Shown: positions 48,122 to 57,462, counted from the first letter of the stretch. The stretch is DNA of 64,000 nt from BOG-908 sp963795825 (GCA_963795825.1 CAWCIW010000001.1:496001-560000), one strand, 5' to 3'. Notes: generated by a model from the sequence alone, not told the origin. Program-made: numbers and translations.

Positions 48122-49969
48122 CTACATTTCCAGTTCGAGGCCGACTGATATGGCCTGGTGGGCGGGGATCTGCAACCATTCTATCGGCGTGAGGCCTGTC
48201 TTGCTCAGGAAGATGTAGATGCGCTGCAGGGCGCGCCGGCTCCAGGCGCCCTGGCTGGTCGGGATCGGCCGCGGCAGGATGAACGCCGCATCGTCCAGCT
48301 TGAACGGCACTGCCCTGGCCAGCACGGCGCCGACGCAAGGCTGTTCCATGAAGCCGAAGCGCGCTTCTCCCGTGTGGAAGCCGTTGCAGACCTTGGTGAT
48401 GGTGACGCGATGTTCGTCGGTGACGTAAGGCTGCGTCGTCATTTCGATTTTCAGCAGCAGCACGTTTTCGTAGCGGCAATTGTCGCGCAGCCATTTGTGC
48501 CGTCCGACGAGGGGCACGTAATGAAGGTTCGACGTGAGGAAGATGGCGCTGCCGGCGCGGCGTTCCCACGCTGCCATGCCTTTCTGGAAATCGACGGTTT
48601 TCATCGACCAGGTGGCAAGTGCGCGCCGGTAGCGGGTGCGACCGATCGTCCACAGCGTTAGTATGGTGAACACGAACGCGGCGATGGCGAGCGGCACCCA
48701 GGCGCCCTGGAATATCTTGGCGAGGTTGGCGCCGAGGAACGCCAGGTCGAACGTCAGGAAAGCGGCGGCGAGCGGTATGGCGTAGTATAATGGCCAGTGC
48801 CAGACGCGTGTGGTGACAACGAAGAATACCAGCGAGGTTATGGTCATGGTGCCGATCACGGCGAGCCCGTAGGCGTTGCCGAGCGCGTCCGATGTGCGGA
48901 AGCTCAGCACGACGGCCAGGCAGCCGAACATCAGGAAATAGTTGACCACCGGCATGTAGACCTGGCCGGACGAGTCGGCCGACGTGTGGTAGACCGCGTA
49001 GCGCGGGGCGAGACCGAGATTTACCGCCTGACGGGTGAGCGAGAACGCGCCGGAGATCAGCGCCTGGCTGGCGATCACGGTTGCCGCGGTGGAGAGCGCC
49101 ACCATCGGATAGATCGCCCAGTGCGGCAGTATGGCGAAAAACGGTTTCGCGGCCGCTGCGGGATCGTGCAGGAGGAGCGCGCCCTGACCGAGATAATTCA
49201 GCATCAGGCCGGGCAGCACGAATACATACCAGGCCAGGATGATCGGCCGCCGGCCGAAATGGCCGAGATCGGCGAACAAAGCTTCCACGCCGGAAAAGGC
49301 GAGCACGACGCTGCCGAGCGTGGCATATCCGAGCCAGCCATGGCCGAACAGGAAACCTACGGCATGCCTGGGATCGAGGGCGGCCAGCACCGCGGGATGG
49401 GCGGCGATACCGACCGCGCCGGCCAGCCCGATGGCGGCGAACCAGACGAACATCACCGGGCCGAACAGGCGGCCGACGGTTTCGGTGCCGCGGCTCTGCA
49501 CCAGGAAGAGCAGGAAGAGTATGGTGGCTGCTATCGGCAATACATACGGCTTGAATATGTCGGTGGCCACGTTGAGACCTTCGACTGCGGAGAGCACGGA
49601 AATCGATGGCGTGATCATGCCGTCCCCGTAGAGCAGCGCCGAGCCGAACAGCACGAGCAGGGTCAGCACGCCAGGTGCTGCAAAGGCGGCGGGCGGATTG
49701 TGCTGCTCGATAAGGCCGAGCAACGCCAGCGTTCCGCCTTCGCCGTCATGATCCGCGCGCAGCACGAACAACGTGTATTTCACGCAGACCGCGAGGATGA
49801 CAGACCAGAGTATCAGCGACAATATGCCGAGGATTGCATTTGGATCATGCGCGAAGGCCGGCGTATCGGAGAATACCTGCTGTACGGCGTAGAGTGGGCT
49901 GGTGCCGATATCGCCGAACACGACGCCGAGCGCCCCCAGCATGAGGGTGGGCAGCTTTTTGGCGGACAT
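48122..49969 (-). CDS. kup: Kup-family potassium transporter
   Basis: 615-residue KUP/HAK/KT proton-potassium symporter of the inner membrane. It starts MSAKKLPTLMLGALGVVFGD and continues with the signature DIGTSPLYAVQQVF, YGDGMITPSISVLSAVEGL and FSGVEALFADLGHFG. Twelve hydrophobic segments lie before about residue 450, followed by a soluble C-terminal domain (FLTSNLHYVPLVGRHKWLRD). Length is typical of alphaproteobacterial Kup (610-650). The ATG at 49969 is the family start. It is divergent from rmuC, with half hairpin copy O between, and converges on glgX. Confidence 0.95.
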   Translation of the reverse strand: MSAKKLPTLMLGALGVVFGDIGTSPLYAVQQVFSDTPAFAHDPNAILGILSLILWSVILAVCVKYTLFVLRADHDGEGGTLALLGLIEQHNPPAAFAAPGVLTLLVLFGSALLYGDGMITPSISVLSAVEGLNVATDIFKPYVLPIAATILFLLFLVQSRGTETVGRLFGPVMFVWFAAIGLAGAVGIAAHPAVLAALDPRHAVGFLFGHGWLGYATLGSVVLAFSGVEALFADLGHFGRRPIILAWYVFVLPGLMLNYLGQGALLLHDPAAAAKPFFAILPHWAIYPMVALSTAATVIASQALISGAFSLTRQAVNLGLAPRYAVYHTSADSSGQVYMPVVNYFLMFGCLAVVLSFRTSDALGNAYGLAVIGTMTITSLVFFVVTTRVWHWPLYYAIPLAAAFLTFDLAFLGANLAKIFQGAWVPLAIAAFVFTILTLWTIGRTRYRRALATWSMKTVDFQKGMAAWERRAGSAIFLTSNLHYVPLVGRHKWLRDNCRYENVLLLKIEMTTQPYVTDEHRVTITKVCNGFHTGEARFGFMEQPCVGAVLARAVPFKLDDAAFILPRPIPTSQGAWSRRALQRIYIFLSKTGLTPIEWLQIPAHQAISVGLELEM

Positions 49970-49992
49970 CGGCGAACGCTCCGGGGTACGAC

Positions 49993-50035
49993 GTAAGGAA
50001 GCACTTCTTTTTTGAAAAAAGAAGCTGAAATCTTG
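49993..50035. repeat. half copy of the hairpin element, copy O
   Basis: TAAGGAAGCA, the hairpin CTTCTTTTTT-GA-AAAAAGAAG, then CTGAAATCTTGG, a degenerate inner block. It is the second copy found between divergent genes (kup and rmuC), and the most decayed. Confidence 0.7.
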
Positions 50036-50115
50036 GCGCCGCGTGCCAGCTTCAACCGACTTCCCGACTCGGACGCAACCATGCGAGTGTAAGCCCAAAA
50101 CGGGAACGATGCACG

Positions 50116-51345
50116 GTGTTCGTAGAGCTTTTCGTGATGGCGATCGTGGCGGCGGTGCTTGCCGCGTTATTGGTGCGCGTGCTGACGGGCATGCCGCGGC
50201 AGGCCGACGTGCAGGTTCTGCGGCTGCTGTGCGAGCAGGCGCTGGCGGGCCAGCGGTCCGAAGCCGAGCAGATGCGTGGGACGCTTGCCGCCTTGGAGCG
50301 CGCGATGGGCGGTCGGCTCGACGGGCTGCATGCCGGCACGGAGCAGCGCCTCGGCGAGCTCACCACACGGCTGGCGCAGGATCATGGTGAAAACCGCACG
50401 CATATGGAGGCCAAATTGCGCGAGATGGCCGACAGCACGGCGCTGCGGCTCGGCGATATCCAGCGCAGCGTGAACGAACAACTGACGGCCGCAGTGGAGC
50501 GGCAGATGACCACCAGTTTCGGCAGGGTGATCGAGCAGTTCACGGCCGTGCAGAAGAGCATGGCGGATGTGGCGGCCGTGACGGCGCAGATTGGTGACCT
50601 GAAGCGGGTTTTCTCCAACGTGAAAAGCCGCGGCGGTTGGGGCGAGACGCAGTTGAAAGCGTTGCTGGACGATCTGCTGCCCGAGGGCAGCGTGGTTTGC
50701 AATGCGCGGCTGCGCGAGCAGAGCGGCGAGGTGGTGGAGTTTGCTGTGCGCATGCCGGTGCGCGGCGACCAGCGTCCGCTATTGGCGATCGACGCGAAAT
50801 TCCCGATCAGCGATTTCGAGCGCCTGCTGGATGCGGCAGAGCAGGCTGATGCCGATGGCGAGCGCGCAGCACGTCGCGCGCTGGAAGTTACGCTGCGGGC
50901 GGAGGCTGCCAAGATCGCCAGCAAGTATATCCTGCCGCCGGTGACTGTGGAGTTTGCGGTGATGTATCTGCCGACGGATGCGCTGTATGCGGAAGCCGCG
51001 CGCGTTCCCGGGCTGATCGACGAGCTGGGCCAGCGGCTGCGCGTGATGGTGATGGGGCCGAGCCTGCTACCTGCGCTGCTGCGCACGGTGCAGTTGGGTT
51101 ACGTTACGCTGGCGCTGGAGCAGAAGGCGGGTGAGATCGCGCAATTGCTGGGCGCCACGAAGCGCGAGATGCTGACGATGGATGCCACGCTCGAGAAGCT
51201 GGCGAAGCACGCCGGCAATATGTCCAGCTCCATAGAGGAAGCCAGGCGCCGCACAAGGGTGGTGACAAAAAAGCTGAAAGGCCTGGAGATGCTCGAGGAA
51301 GAGAAAGCCGCCGCCGTGTTAGCCCTGGAGGACGCCGATATCTAG
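50116..51345 (+). CDS. rmuC: DNA recombination protein RmuC
   Basis: 409-residue RmuC-family protein, a PD-(D/E)XK-like nuclease-fold protein that limits recombination at inverted repeats in E. coli. One N-terminal membrane anchor (LFVMAIVAAVLAALLVRVL), a coiled-coil segment (about residues 40-165), then the core domain with KSRGGWGETQLKALLDDLLP, PLLAIDAKFPISDFERLLDA and VEFAVMYLPTDALYAEA. It starts with GTG at 50116. Its stop is followed by half hairpin copy P. A role limiting rearrangement at the nearby inverted repeats is only speculation. Confidence 0.93.
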   Translation: MFVELFVMAIVAAVLAALLVRVLTGMPRQADVQVLRLLCEQALAGQRSEAEQMRGTLAALERAMGGRLDGLHAGTEQRLGELTTRLAQDHGENRTHMEAKLREMADSTALRLGDIQRSVNEQLTAAVERQMTTSFGRVIEQFTAVQKSMADVAAVTAQIGDLKRVFSNVKSRGGWGETQLKALLDDLLPEGSVVCNARLREQSGEVVEFAVRMPVRGDQRPLLAIDAKFPISDFERLLDAAEQADADGERAARRALEVTLRAEAAKIASKYILPPVTVEFAVMYLPTDALYAEAARVPGLIDELGQRLRVMVMGPSLLPALLRTVQLGYVTLALEQKAGEIAQLLGATKREMLTMDATLEKLAKHAGNMSSSIEEARRRTRVVTKKLKGLEMLEEEKAAAVLALEDADI

Positions 51346-51364
51346 CAACCCGGCGCGTCAGCGG

Positions 51365-51415
51365 AACAAAAGTTTTTTGCTTCTTTTTTTCAAAAAAGAA
51401 GTGCTTGCTTGCTTT
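51365..51415. repeat. half copy of the hairpin element, copy P
   Basis: ACAAAAGTTTTTTGC, the hairpin CTTCTTTTTTT-C-AAAAAAGAAG, then TGCTTGCTTGCTTTC. It is right-arm only, between rmuC and the peptide transporter gene on the same strand, ending about 22 nt before the GTG start. Confidence 0.82.
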
Positions 51416-51437
51416 CTATCGTCAGGACCAAACAGGC

Positions 51438-52823
51438 GTGCAGCAGAAAACATTTCTAGGCCATCCGATAGGCCTATCCGTCCTGTTCGGAACCGAAATG
51501 TGGGAGCGGTTCTGCTATTACGGCAACAACGCGATCATCACCTATTACCTGGTGGATTTCCTGCTGGTGGGTGGCGAGCCCTCGCATGTGATCGGCTACG
51601 CGTCGGTGAAGCGCTTCTTCGAGTGGCTGTATGGCCCGTTGGCTGCGCAGCCACTGGCAGCCTTGATCGTGGGCAGTTTCGGATCGGCCACCTATCTCGG
51701 CGGATTGGCTGGCGGGGCGATTGCCGACCGGTTCTTGGGGCAAAGCCGCGCGGTGTTGCTGGGCGCGGCGGTGATGGCGGTTGGCGAGTTCATGTTGGCC
51801 GATCCCGCATTGTTCTTTGTGGGACTGCTGGTTTTCACGATAGGCGTCAGTTTCCTGAAGCCGAATATCGCAACGCAGGTGGGCGGCCTTTATGCGGCGG
51901 GCGACTCGCGCGTGGATCGGGCTTATTCGATATTTTACATCGGCATTAATCTTGGCGCGTTGATTGCACCTCTTGTTGTGGGGAGGTTAGGCCATGCGCC
52001 GCCTGGCGCGCCGCCGCGCTGGCATTACGGTTTCGCCGTTGCGGGAGCGGGCATGCTGGTGGGGCTGCTGGTGTTTCTGGTCGGGTTGCGCTGGTTGCCG
52101 CCCGATGTGCGGGCACGCCGGCGGGAAGCGGCGCGCGAGGCTGTAGCACAAGGCGCGGTGGCCCTGCGCGCGAGCTTCACTTCACTCGAAAGGCGTACGG
52201 TGCTTGCACTGTTTGCCGTGGCATTCTGCAACATTTTCTTCTGGGCGTGCTATGGCCAGCAATACAGTGCGCTGGCACTGATGGCAAAGGATTACACGGA
52301 CTTGTCCGTCGGGCTGTTCAGTTTCCACCCGGAGGATGTGCAGGCGTTCAATCCGTTCTTTATCTTTACCATGACTCCGGTGGTGATCGCGTTTTGGACC
52401 TGGCAGAGCAAGCGGCGCGTGGAGCCGGCTCCGGTGACGAAGATGGCGATGGGATGCGGTCTGACGGCGCTGTGTTTCGGGCTTCTGATTGTGCCAGCGC
52501 TCTCGATCGATGCAGGGCACAAGATAAGCGTGCTGTGGTTAGTCGCCGCGTTGGCGCTGCAGACTTTGGGCGAGCTGTATCTGATGCCGGTGGCATTGTC
52601 GTTATTCAGCAAGGCGGCGCCGCCGCGCCTGGCATCCATCATGATGGCGGTGAACTACATGTCTCTCGCGATTGGATTTTATTTCGCCGGTTATCTCACC
52701 AGTTTCTGGAGCGGCATGGGCAAGACGGCGTTCTTCAGCATGATCGCGGGGATCGCGCTGGCGACGGCCGCGGGCATTCTCGGGCTCAGCCGTATTCTGA
52801 ACCCGATGCTGCGCGCGGCGTGA
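51438..52823 (+). CDS. POT-family proton-coupled peptide transporter
   Basis: 461-residue inner-membrane oligopeptide:H+ symporter. Signature sequences are GTEMWERFCYYGNNAIITYY (ExxERFxYY motif), GGLAGGAIADRFLGQSRAVL and FSIFYIGINLGAL-like YSIFYIGINLGALIAPL. TLGELYLMPVALSLFSKAAP lies near the end. Twelve or more hydrophobic segments are visible. GTG at 51438 is the chosen start. A short N-terminal extension in the same frame would begin inside hairpin copy P and is unlikely. It ends only 12 nt from the convergent hemA stop. Confidence 0.92.
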   Translation: MQQKTFLGHPIGLSVLFGTEMWERFCYYGNNAIITYYLVDFLLVGGEPSHVIGYASVKRFFEWLYGPLAAQPLAALIVGSFGSATYLGGLAGGAIADRFLGQSRAVLLGAAVMAVGEFMLADPALFFVGLLVFTIGVSFLKPNIATQVGGLYAAGDSRVDRAYSIFYIGINLGALIAPLVVGRLGHAPPGAPPRWHYGFAVAGAGMLVGLLVFLVGLRWLPPDVRARRREAAREAVAQGAVALRASFTSLERRTVLALFAVAFCNIFFWACYGQQYSALALMAKDYTDLSVGLFSFHPEDVQAFNPFFIFTMTPVVIAFWTWQSKRRVEPAPVTKMAMGCGLTALCFGLLIVPALSIDAGHKISVLWLVAALALQTLGELYLMPVALSLFSKAAPPRLASIMMAVNYMSLAIGFYFAGYLTSFWSGMGKTAFFSMIAGIALATAAGILGLSRILNPMLRAA

Positions 52824-52835
52824 TACCCGATTACG

Positions 52836-54059
52836 CTATGCAGCCCGCGCGAGATCCAGCGCCGACCAGATTGCGGATAACGCACCGACCAGATGTTCCA
52901 CGTCCTGGTCTGTATGTTTGGGCGACGGCGTGATGCGCAGGCGCTCCGTGCCACGCGCTACCGTTGGATAGTTGATCGGCTGCACGTAGACGCCGTGCTG
53001 CTCCAGCAAGGTGTCGCTGATCTGCTTGCACAAGGCTGCATTGCCTACCATCACCGGCACGATGTGACTGGGATTCGCGTAATGCGGAACGCCGGCCGCG
53101 TCGAGCTTGCTGCGTAGCAGTGCAACCAGGCGTTGCTGCTCGCGCCGTTCGGTGTCGCTGCTTTTCAGGTGCCTGATGCTGGCGAGGGCACCGGCGGCGA
53201 TCGCGGGCGGCAGGGCGGTGGTGAAGATGAAGCCGCTGGCAAAGCTGCGAACATAGTCGACAAGGTTGGTGGAGCCGGTGATGTAGCCACCGATCACGCC
53301 ATAGCCTTTGGCGAGCGTGCCCTCGATGACGTTCAGGCGGTGCATGATGCCTTCGCGCTCCGCGATGCCGCCGCCGCGCGGGCCATAGAGGCCGACGGCA
53401 TGCACCTCGTCGAGATAGGTGAGCGCGTTGTGTTTTTCCGCCACGTCACAGATTTCGGCGATCGGTGCGATGTCACCGTCCATGGAGTAGATGCTCTCGA
53501 ACATCACCATCTTGGGTAGCGCGGGATCGAGTGCTGCAAGCCGGCGATCGAGATCCTCCGGATCGTTATGCGCAAACACCTCGATGCGCGCGCGCGAGTG
53601 GCGGGCGCCCTCGATCATCGATGCATGATTCTTTGCGTCCGATAACACGACGCAGCCAGACAGGCGCGCGGCCAATGTGCCTATCGCGGCCCAGTTGCTC
53701 ATATAGCCAGAGTTGAAGAGCAGGGCAGCATCCTTGCCATGCAGGTCGGCCAGTTCCTCTTCCAGGAGAACGTGGTAGTGGTTCGTGCCGGCGATGTTGC
53801 GCGTACCGCCGGCGCCGGCGCCGCAATTGTCGAGCGCCTCGTGCATGGCTTCCAGAACGAGTTTGTTTTGGCCCATACCGAGATAGTCGTTGCTGCACCA
53901 CACCGTCACCTCGTCGCGCGCGGTGCCTGTGCTGCCCGCAGGCTTGTGCATGACGCGGGGGAACGTTCCCGGCTGGCGCTGCAGGTTTGCGAAGACGCGA
54001 TAGTTTCCCTGTTGGCGCAGGGTATCCAACTCGGTCTGGAAGAATTGCTCGTAGTTCAT
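52836..54059 (-). CDS. hemA: 5-aminolevulinate synthase
   Basis: 407-residue PLP enzyme joining glycine and succinyl-CoA to make 5-aminolevulinate, the first tetrapyrrole precursor in alphaproteobacteria. MNYEQFFQTELDTLRQQGNY is the family N-terminus. WCSNDYLGMGQN, GAGAGGTRNIAGTNHYH and YLDEVHAVGLYG are also diagnostic, and the PLP lysine lies in EGTLAKGYGVIGGYI. The ATG overlaps the puhE stop (ATGA), placing it last in the photosynthesis operon. This gives pigment synthesis its own ALA supply; a second ALA synthase elsewhere is possible. Confidence 0.97.
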   Translation of the reverse strand: MNYEQFFQTELDTLRQQGNYRVFANLQRQPGTFPRVMHKPAGSTGTARDEVTVWCSNDYLGMGQNKLVLEAMHEALDNCGAGAGGTRNIAGTNHYHVLLEEELADLHGKDAALLFNSGYMSNWAAIGTLAARLSGCVVLSDAKNHASMIEGARHSRARIEVFAHNDPEDLDRRLAALDPALPKMVMFESIYSMDGDIAPIAEICDVAEKHNALTYLDEVHAVGLYGPRGGGIAEREGIMHRLNVIEGTLAKGYGVIGGYITGSTNLVDYVRSFASGFIFTTALPPAIAAGALASIRHLKSSDTERREQQRLVALLRSKLDAAGVPHYANPSHIVPVMVGNAALCKQISDTLLEQHGVYVQPINYPTVARGTERLRITPSPKHTDQDVEHLVGALSAIWSALDLARAA

Positions 54060-54898
54060 GGGCAACCTATCTGTGCGGGTTCTGAGGAGGGGCGTATGGC
54101 AACGCTGCGGGACCGCGGCTTGGAAGATGCAGATGGAGAGGTTTTTGCCCGCAGCCACCAACCCCAGAGTGCATCGAACGGCAATGGCAATACGAGCAGT
54201 GCGTGCTCCAGCACGGCGAGGGCCAACATGGTAATCAGGAACGCAAGGCCGGTGAGCGCGAACGGCGTGGTACCCGGGTTTCGCGCGAGATGAACGAGCC
54301 AGAAGGTGGCGAGCAGGCCGCCAAGGAGGGAAACGGGCATCAGCCAGTTCATCCGGCGGCGCGACATGAAGCTGAGGAGGTAGGTGAGGTGCGCGGGCAG
54401 GAATGATTCGCCGAGATTCAGCACGCCGAGATAGACGTTCAGCTTGGCGCTAAGTCGCATCCCCCATAAAACCATGAAGGTCCATAGCCCGATCTGATTC
54501 ACGGCACCCCAGCAGAACCACATTACCAAAACACCGGTGGCGAGTATGGCGAGTTCGTGGTGTATGCACGCCTGCACGGCCTGGCGGAACCGCCGCCAGC
54601 CTTGCGCACCGGCCGAGCATGCCGTGGTGCGCGGGCCGGTTAGGAAACCCATGAAAAACGCCATTTCGTGCCAGCCCCATACCAGCACGCCGTAGGTGAA
54701 CGCCGCGTAGGCACCGGTGAGCGTTGCGTCATTCCTGCCCGCCGCCAAACGGTACAGTGATACGGCCGCAATGGCGGAGAATATAGTGAAACTCCACGCG
54801 AAGGTGCGCGGCGGCAGGTTGTTCAAAAACACGATCAAGCCGGTGGAGAACCACCAGACGAAAAGGCAATACAAAGCAGGGGTCAACCAGGCCGGCAT
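54056..54898 (-). CDS. puhE: photosynthetic complex assembly protein PuhE
   Basis: 280-residue integral membrane protein with about seven hydrophobic segments. It is the PuhE family (putative photosynthetic complex assembly protein 2), needed for normal reaction-centre/LH1 levels. Recognisable parts are CLFVWWFSTGLIVFLNNLPP, TYGVLVWGWHEMAFFMGFLT and LNVYLGVLNLGESFLPAHLT. It lies between acsF (42 nt upstream) and hemA (4-nt overlap), the usual order in Rhodospirillales clusters. Confidence 0.93.
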   Translation of the reverse strand: MPAWLTPALYCLFVWWFSTGLIVFLNNLPPRTFAWSFTIFSAIAAVSLYRLAAGRNDATLTGAYAAFTYGVLVWGWHEMAFFMGFLTGPRTTACSAGAQGWRRFRQAVQACIHHELAILATGVLVMWFCWGAVNQIGLWTFMVLWGMRLSAKLNVYLGVLNLGESFLPAHLTYLLSFMSRRRMNWLMPVSLLGGLLATFWLVHLARNPGTTPFALTGLAFLITMLALAVLEHALLVLPLPFDALWGWWLRAKTSPSASSKPRSRSVAIRPSSEPAQIGCP

Positions 54899-54940
54899 CA
54901 GGACGCAAGACCTCTGTTTTTCACTGTTGGACGGCCGCGC

Positions 54941-56005
54941 CTACCACGATGCTGCCAGGCGAACCTTGCCCGGCAATGAGGCCGTGTGTGTCGGCAGCAG
55001 ATAAAGCCGTGCGAAGTTGATACCCGCCGATGCCGTCAGGGCCAGACTGTGCAGCTTGCCGATGAGGCCGCCGCGCGCTCTCGCAGCCGCCTTGCGTTCA
55101 GTGATGATGCGGAAGCGCTCGAGGCCGCGGAGGAATACAGGGTTTTCCAGATCGAGTGTTACCGGGAACACCTGCTTGCAGATTTCCGTGGTGATGCGGA
55201 AAACTTGCATGTCGTATTCCGTCGGGTCGACGCCGAGTGCCGCGTGGAAGGCGGGGCGTGCATGGTCGCGCACATACATCGTGGCGAACACGGCAAGCTG
55301 GAAAAAGCGTATCCACAACCTATTGGTCCCCGTCAGCAGTTTCGGGTCTGCGCGCATGAGCAGCGCAAACGCCTCGCCATGGCGGAACTCGTCACCGCAC
55401 CATTGCTCGAACCACTGGAAGATCGGGTGGATCATCCTGTCGGGATTGCGCTGCAGATGACGGAAGATGGTGATGTAACGCGCGTAGCCGATCTTCTCCG
55501 AAAGATATGTGGCGTAGAACACGAATTTCGGCCGGAAAAAGGTGTACTTCTTCGTCTTGGTCAGGAAGCTCAGATCTACGCCGACGTTGAAATCCTTTAG
55601 CGTCTCGTTGATGAAAGCGGCATGGCGGGCCTCGTCGCGGGCCATGAAGGCGAACAGGTCGTGTATGTCGCCATCCGGGATGCGCTTCTTGATTTCCGCG
55701 TAAAGCACGCAGCCGGAAAACTCGGCGGTGACCGAGCTCACGAGAAACTCCAGGAACTCGCGCCGCAACTCGGGCGGCATCGCCGAGAAGTCTTGCTTAA
55801 ATACCTCGGTCTGCACGAAGTGGTTGCGGTTATGGTCGGCGCGCAATTCGGCGATCAGCGCGTCCCATTCGGCGCGCACCAGGCTTACGTCGATGCGGCC
55901 CATCGCGTCGAAATCCGTGGTGTAGAAGCGGGGGCTCAGCACCGTGTCCTGCTGCGCATACAGCGTGCTGTCGTTCGGGGCTGCGCGCTTCGAGATCGCG
56001 TTCAT
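54941..56005 (-). CDS. acsF: Mg-protoporphyrin IX monomethyl ester oxidative cyclase
   Basis: 354-residue di-iron enzyme that uses O2 to close ring E of bacteriochlorophyll. Iron-binding EX(n)ExxH motifs are in SSVTAEFSGCVLYAEI, FAFMARDEARHAAFINE and WCGDEFRHGEAFALLM. The N-terminal LSPRFYTTDFDAMGRIDVS is typical. Its presence implies pigment synthesis under oxygen. The alternative radical-SAM BchE is not seen here but could lie elsewhere. Start overlaps the orf101 stop (ATGA). Confidence 0.96.
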   Translation of the reverse strand: MNAISKRAAPNDSTLYAQQDTVLSPRFYTTDFDAMGRIDVSLVRAEWDALIAELRADHNRNHFVQTEVFKQDFSAMPPELRREFLEFLVSSVTAEFSGCVLYAEIKKRIPDGDIHDLFAFMARDEARHAAFINETLKDFNVGVDLSFLTKTKKYTFFRPKFVFYATYLSEKIGYARYITIFRHLQRNPDRMIHPIFQWFEQWCGDEFRHGEAFALLMRADPKLLTGTNRLWIRFFQLAVFATMYVRDHARPAFHAALGVDPTEYDMQVFRITTEICKQVFPVTLDLENPVFLRGLERFRIITERKAAARARGGLIGKLHSLALTASAGINFARLYLLPTHTASLPGKVRLAASW

Positions 56006-56307
56006 GGGGCGTTCCTAGGATGCAGAACCAGTTCCTCGGCGGGGATGAAACCCACCTCGTAGAGGCTGGTGAGATCGAATATGGATATCAGCTCGGTCCA
56101 TGCGCGACGCAATGCGCCCGCGCGTATCACCGTCGCCTGCGTGCGGAACCGGCGCACTTCGCCGAATGCCAGGCGATCCGGCAGGCCTTCGACGCGCACC
56201 TGGTCACCGGGGCGAATATCGATGCCATCCGGCACGGCATAGGCGTGAAAACTGTCGAGGCTACGCTCGAGATCCACATCGCAGGCAATGGTTAGCGTCG
56301 TGGCCAT
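56002..56307 (-). CDS. conserved small protein of the puh-acsF interval
   Basis: 101-residue soluble protein located between puhC and acsF, overlapping both (TGATG with puhC, ATGA with acsF), so certainly translated with them. It has a mix of beta strands, GIDIRPGDQVRVEGLPD and RLAFGEVRRFRTQATVIRAG. Small genes at this position occur in other purple-bacterial clusters, but I cannot name this one. The last part (LTSLYEVGFIPAEE) precedes a short tail. A role in cyclase or complex assembly is suggested by position alone. Confidence 0.8.
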   Translation of the reverse strand: MATTLTIACDVDLERSLDSFHAYAVPDGIDIRPGDQVRVEGLPDRLAFGEVRRFRTQATVIRAGALRRAWTELISIFDLTSLYEVGFIPAEELVLHPRNAP

Positions 56308-56783
56308 CAGGTGGGGCCTGCACTGGCTGTTTGCGCGCGCGGCGGCATGGTGAGCAGGCGCACGAACACCGCCTCGTTTGCGCTGCCGAATGCTTCGAGT
56401 TCGACGTCGCGGCCGGTGGACGGATCGAGAAGCACCAGGCGACCATCGGCATAGCCGGTCAGGCGGAAGGGCGCCGTGGAGCCGATATGGTCGGCGCGGC
56501 GCGTGCGGGCGAAGCCGCGCAACGTGCCGCGCAGGAAGCCATTCTGGCCGGTCATCACGTCTAGCACGCGGCCGTTATCATCGGCGAGGGTTACGATCAC
56601 GGCTCCGTCATCGCGATCCGAGAAGCGGAGATTGCGCTCCGCGGTGGCTTTGGCGGTCGGCGGCTCGACACCGCCGCCGCCCAGCCGGCCGACGATCGCG
56701 GCAAGCAGGACGAAGCCGATGAGTGCGGCGCCCGCCGTAAGCGGGAAGCGCGGAAAGCTGCCGACCGGCACGGGTTTGTTCAC
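56307..56783 (-). CDS. puhC: photosynthetic complex assembly protein PuhC
   Basis: 158-residue protein with one N-terminal membrane anchor (AGAALIGFVLLAAIVGRLGG) and a periplasmic beta-rich domain (RNLRFSDRDDGAVIVTLADD, VLDVMTGQNGFLRGTLRGFA, RLTGYADGRLVLLDPSTGRD). PuhC helps organise the reaction-centre/LH1 complex. The start is GTG at 56783, which has AAGGAG eight nt upstream. The ORF could extend, but that would overlap puhB. It is in the middle of puhA-puhB-puhC. Confidence 0.93.
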   Translation of the reverse strand: MNKPVPVGSFPRFPLTAGAALIGFVLLAAIVGRLGGGGVEPPTAKATAERNLRFSDRDDGAVIVTLADDNGRVLDVMTGQNGFLRGTLRGFARTRRADHIGSTAPFRLTGYADGRLVLLDPSTGRDVELEAFGSANEAVFVRLLTMPPRAQTASAGPT

Positions 56784-56796
56784 CTGGCTGTCTCCT

Positions 56797-57462
56797 TCAG
56801 GCCCGCGCCATCCTCGCATGCATTGCAGGCTTGGCAAGCCTTACCTCGCGTTTTGGTGCGACAACCGGGTGCGCCTCGGCGTGGTCGGCCAAAGCCTGAG
56901 CCAGGATCAGGGACACCTTGGCAGCGTCGGGGATGCACCGCAGCATGGGCTCCGTGCGCGCCATGCGCCACGGCCGCGCGTGCGGCCACATCACGAAGTA
57001 GGACAGTTTCTCCCCCGGCAGCATGCGTAAAGTGAGGTCGCCCTTGCCGTTCGGATAGACATGCAAGCCAGCCGCCTCGACTCCGGCGAACGGAAGATTG
57101 AACGAGATCGGCAACGCCATCCCGGCGCTGACCACGACGCGGTTCGTGGTTATGCTGTAGGTGGTGCTGCGTCGGACAGCCCAGGCATAGGCGCCGGCGA
57201 GGGCGAATACGGCGATGGCAAGATACGCCCTGTGCAGCACGACGAGAAACACTGCATGTGCGGACGCGCCATTCTGGGCGGCGGTGATTGCGGAGGCAAC
57301 GATCAGCAACGCGAAATACGCGCCGACGAAACGCATGTGGAACACCCGCACAAGCATCGTGCGGATATCGGGCGCGCCTTGCCAGAGCAGCGTCTCTCCC
57401 TGCGGCAGGCGCCCAGGCAGACCCTGGGGTTGCGGCCGGTTGGCAGACTGACGGGCGCTCAC
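56797..57462 (-). CDS. puhB: photosynthetic complex assembly protein PuhB
   Basis: 221-residue membrane protein, a reaction-centre assembly factor. The N-terminus contains LPQGETLLWQGAPDI, followed by hydrophobic segments (FVGAYFALLIVASAITAA, LAIAVFALAGAYAWAV) and a PH-like cytoplasmic part with STTYSITTNRVVVSAGMALP. FVMWPHARPWRMARTEPMLR near the C-terminus is a family hallmark. The start is GTG at 57462, overlapping the puhA TGA (GTGA), so translation is coupled to puhA. Confidence 0.94.
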   Translation of the reverse strand: MSARQSANRPQPQGLPGRLPQGETLLWQGAPDIRTMLVRVFHMRFVGAYFALLIVASAITAAQNGASAHAVFLVVLHRAYLAIAVFALAGAYAWAVRRSTTYSITTNRVVVSAGMALPISFNLPFAGVEAAGLHVYPNGKGDLTLRMLPGEKLSYFVMWPHARPWRMARTEPMLRCIPDAAKVSLILAQALADHAEAHPVVAPKREVRLAKPAMHARMARA

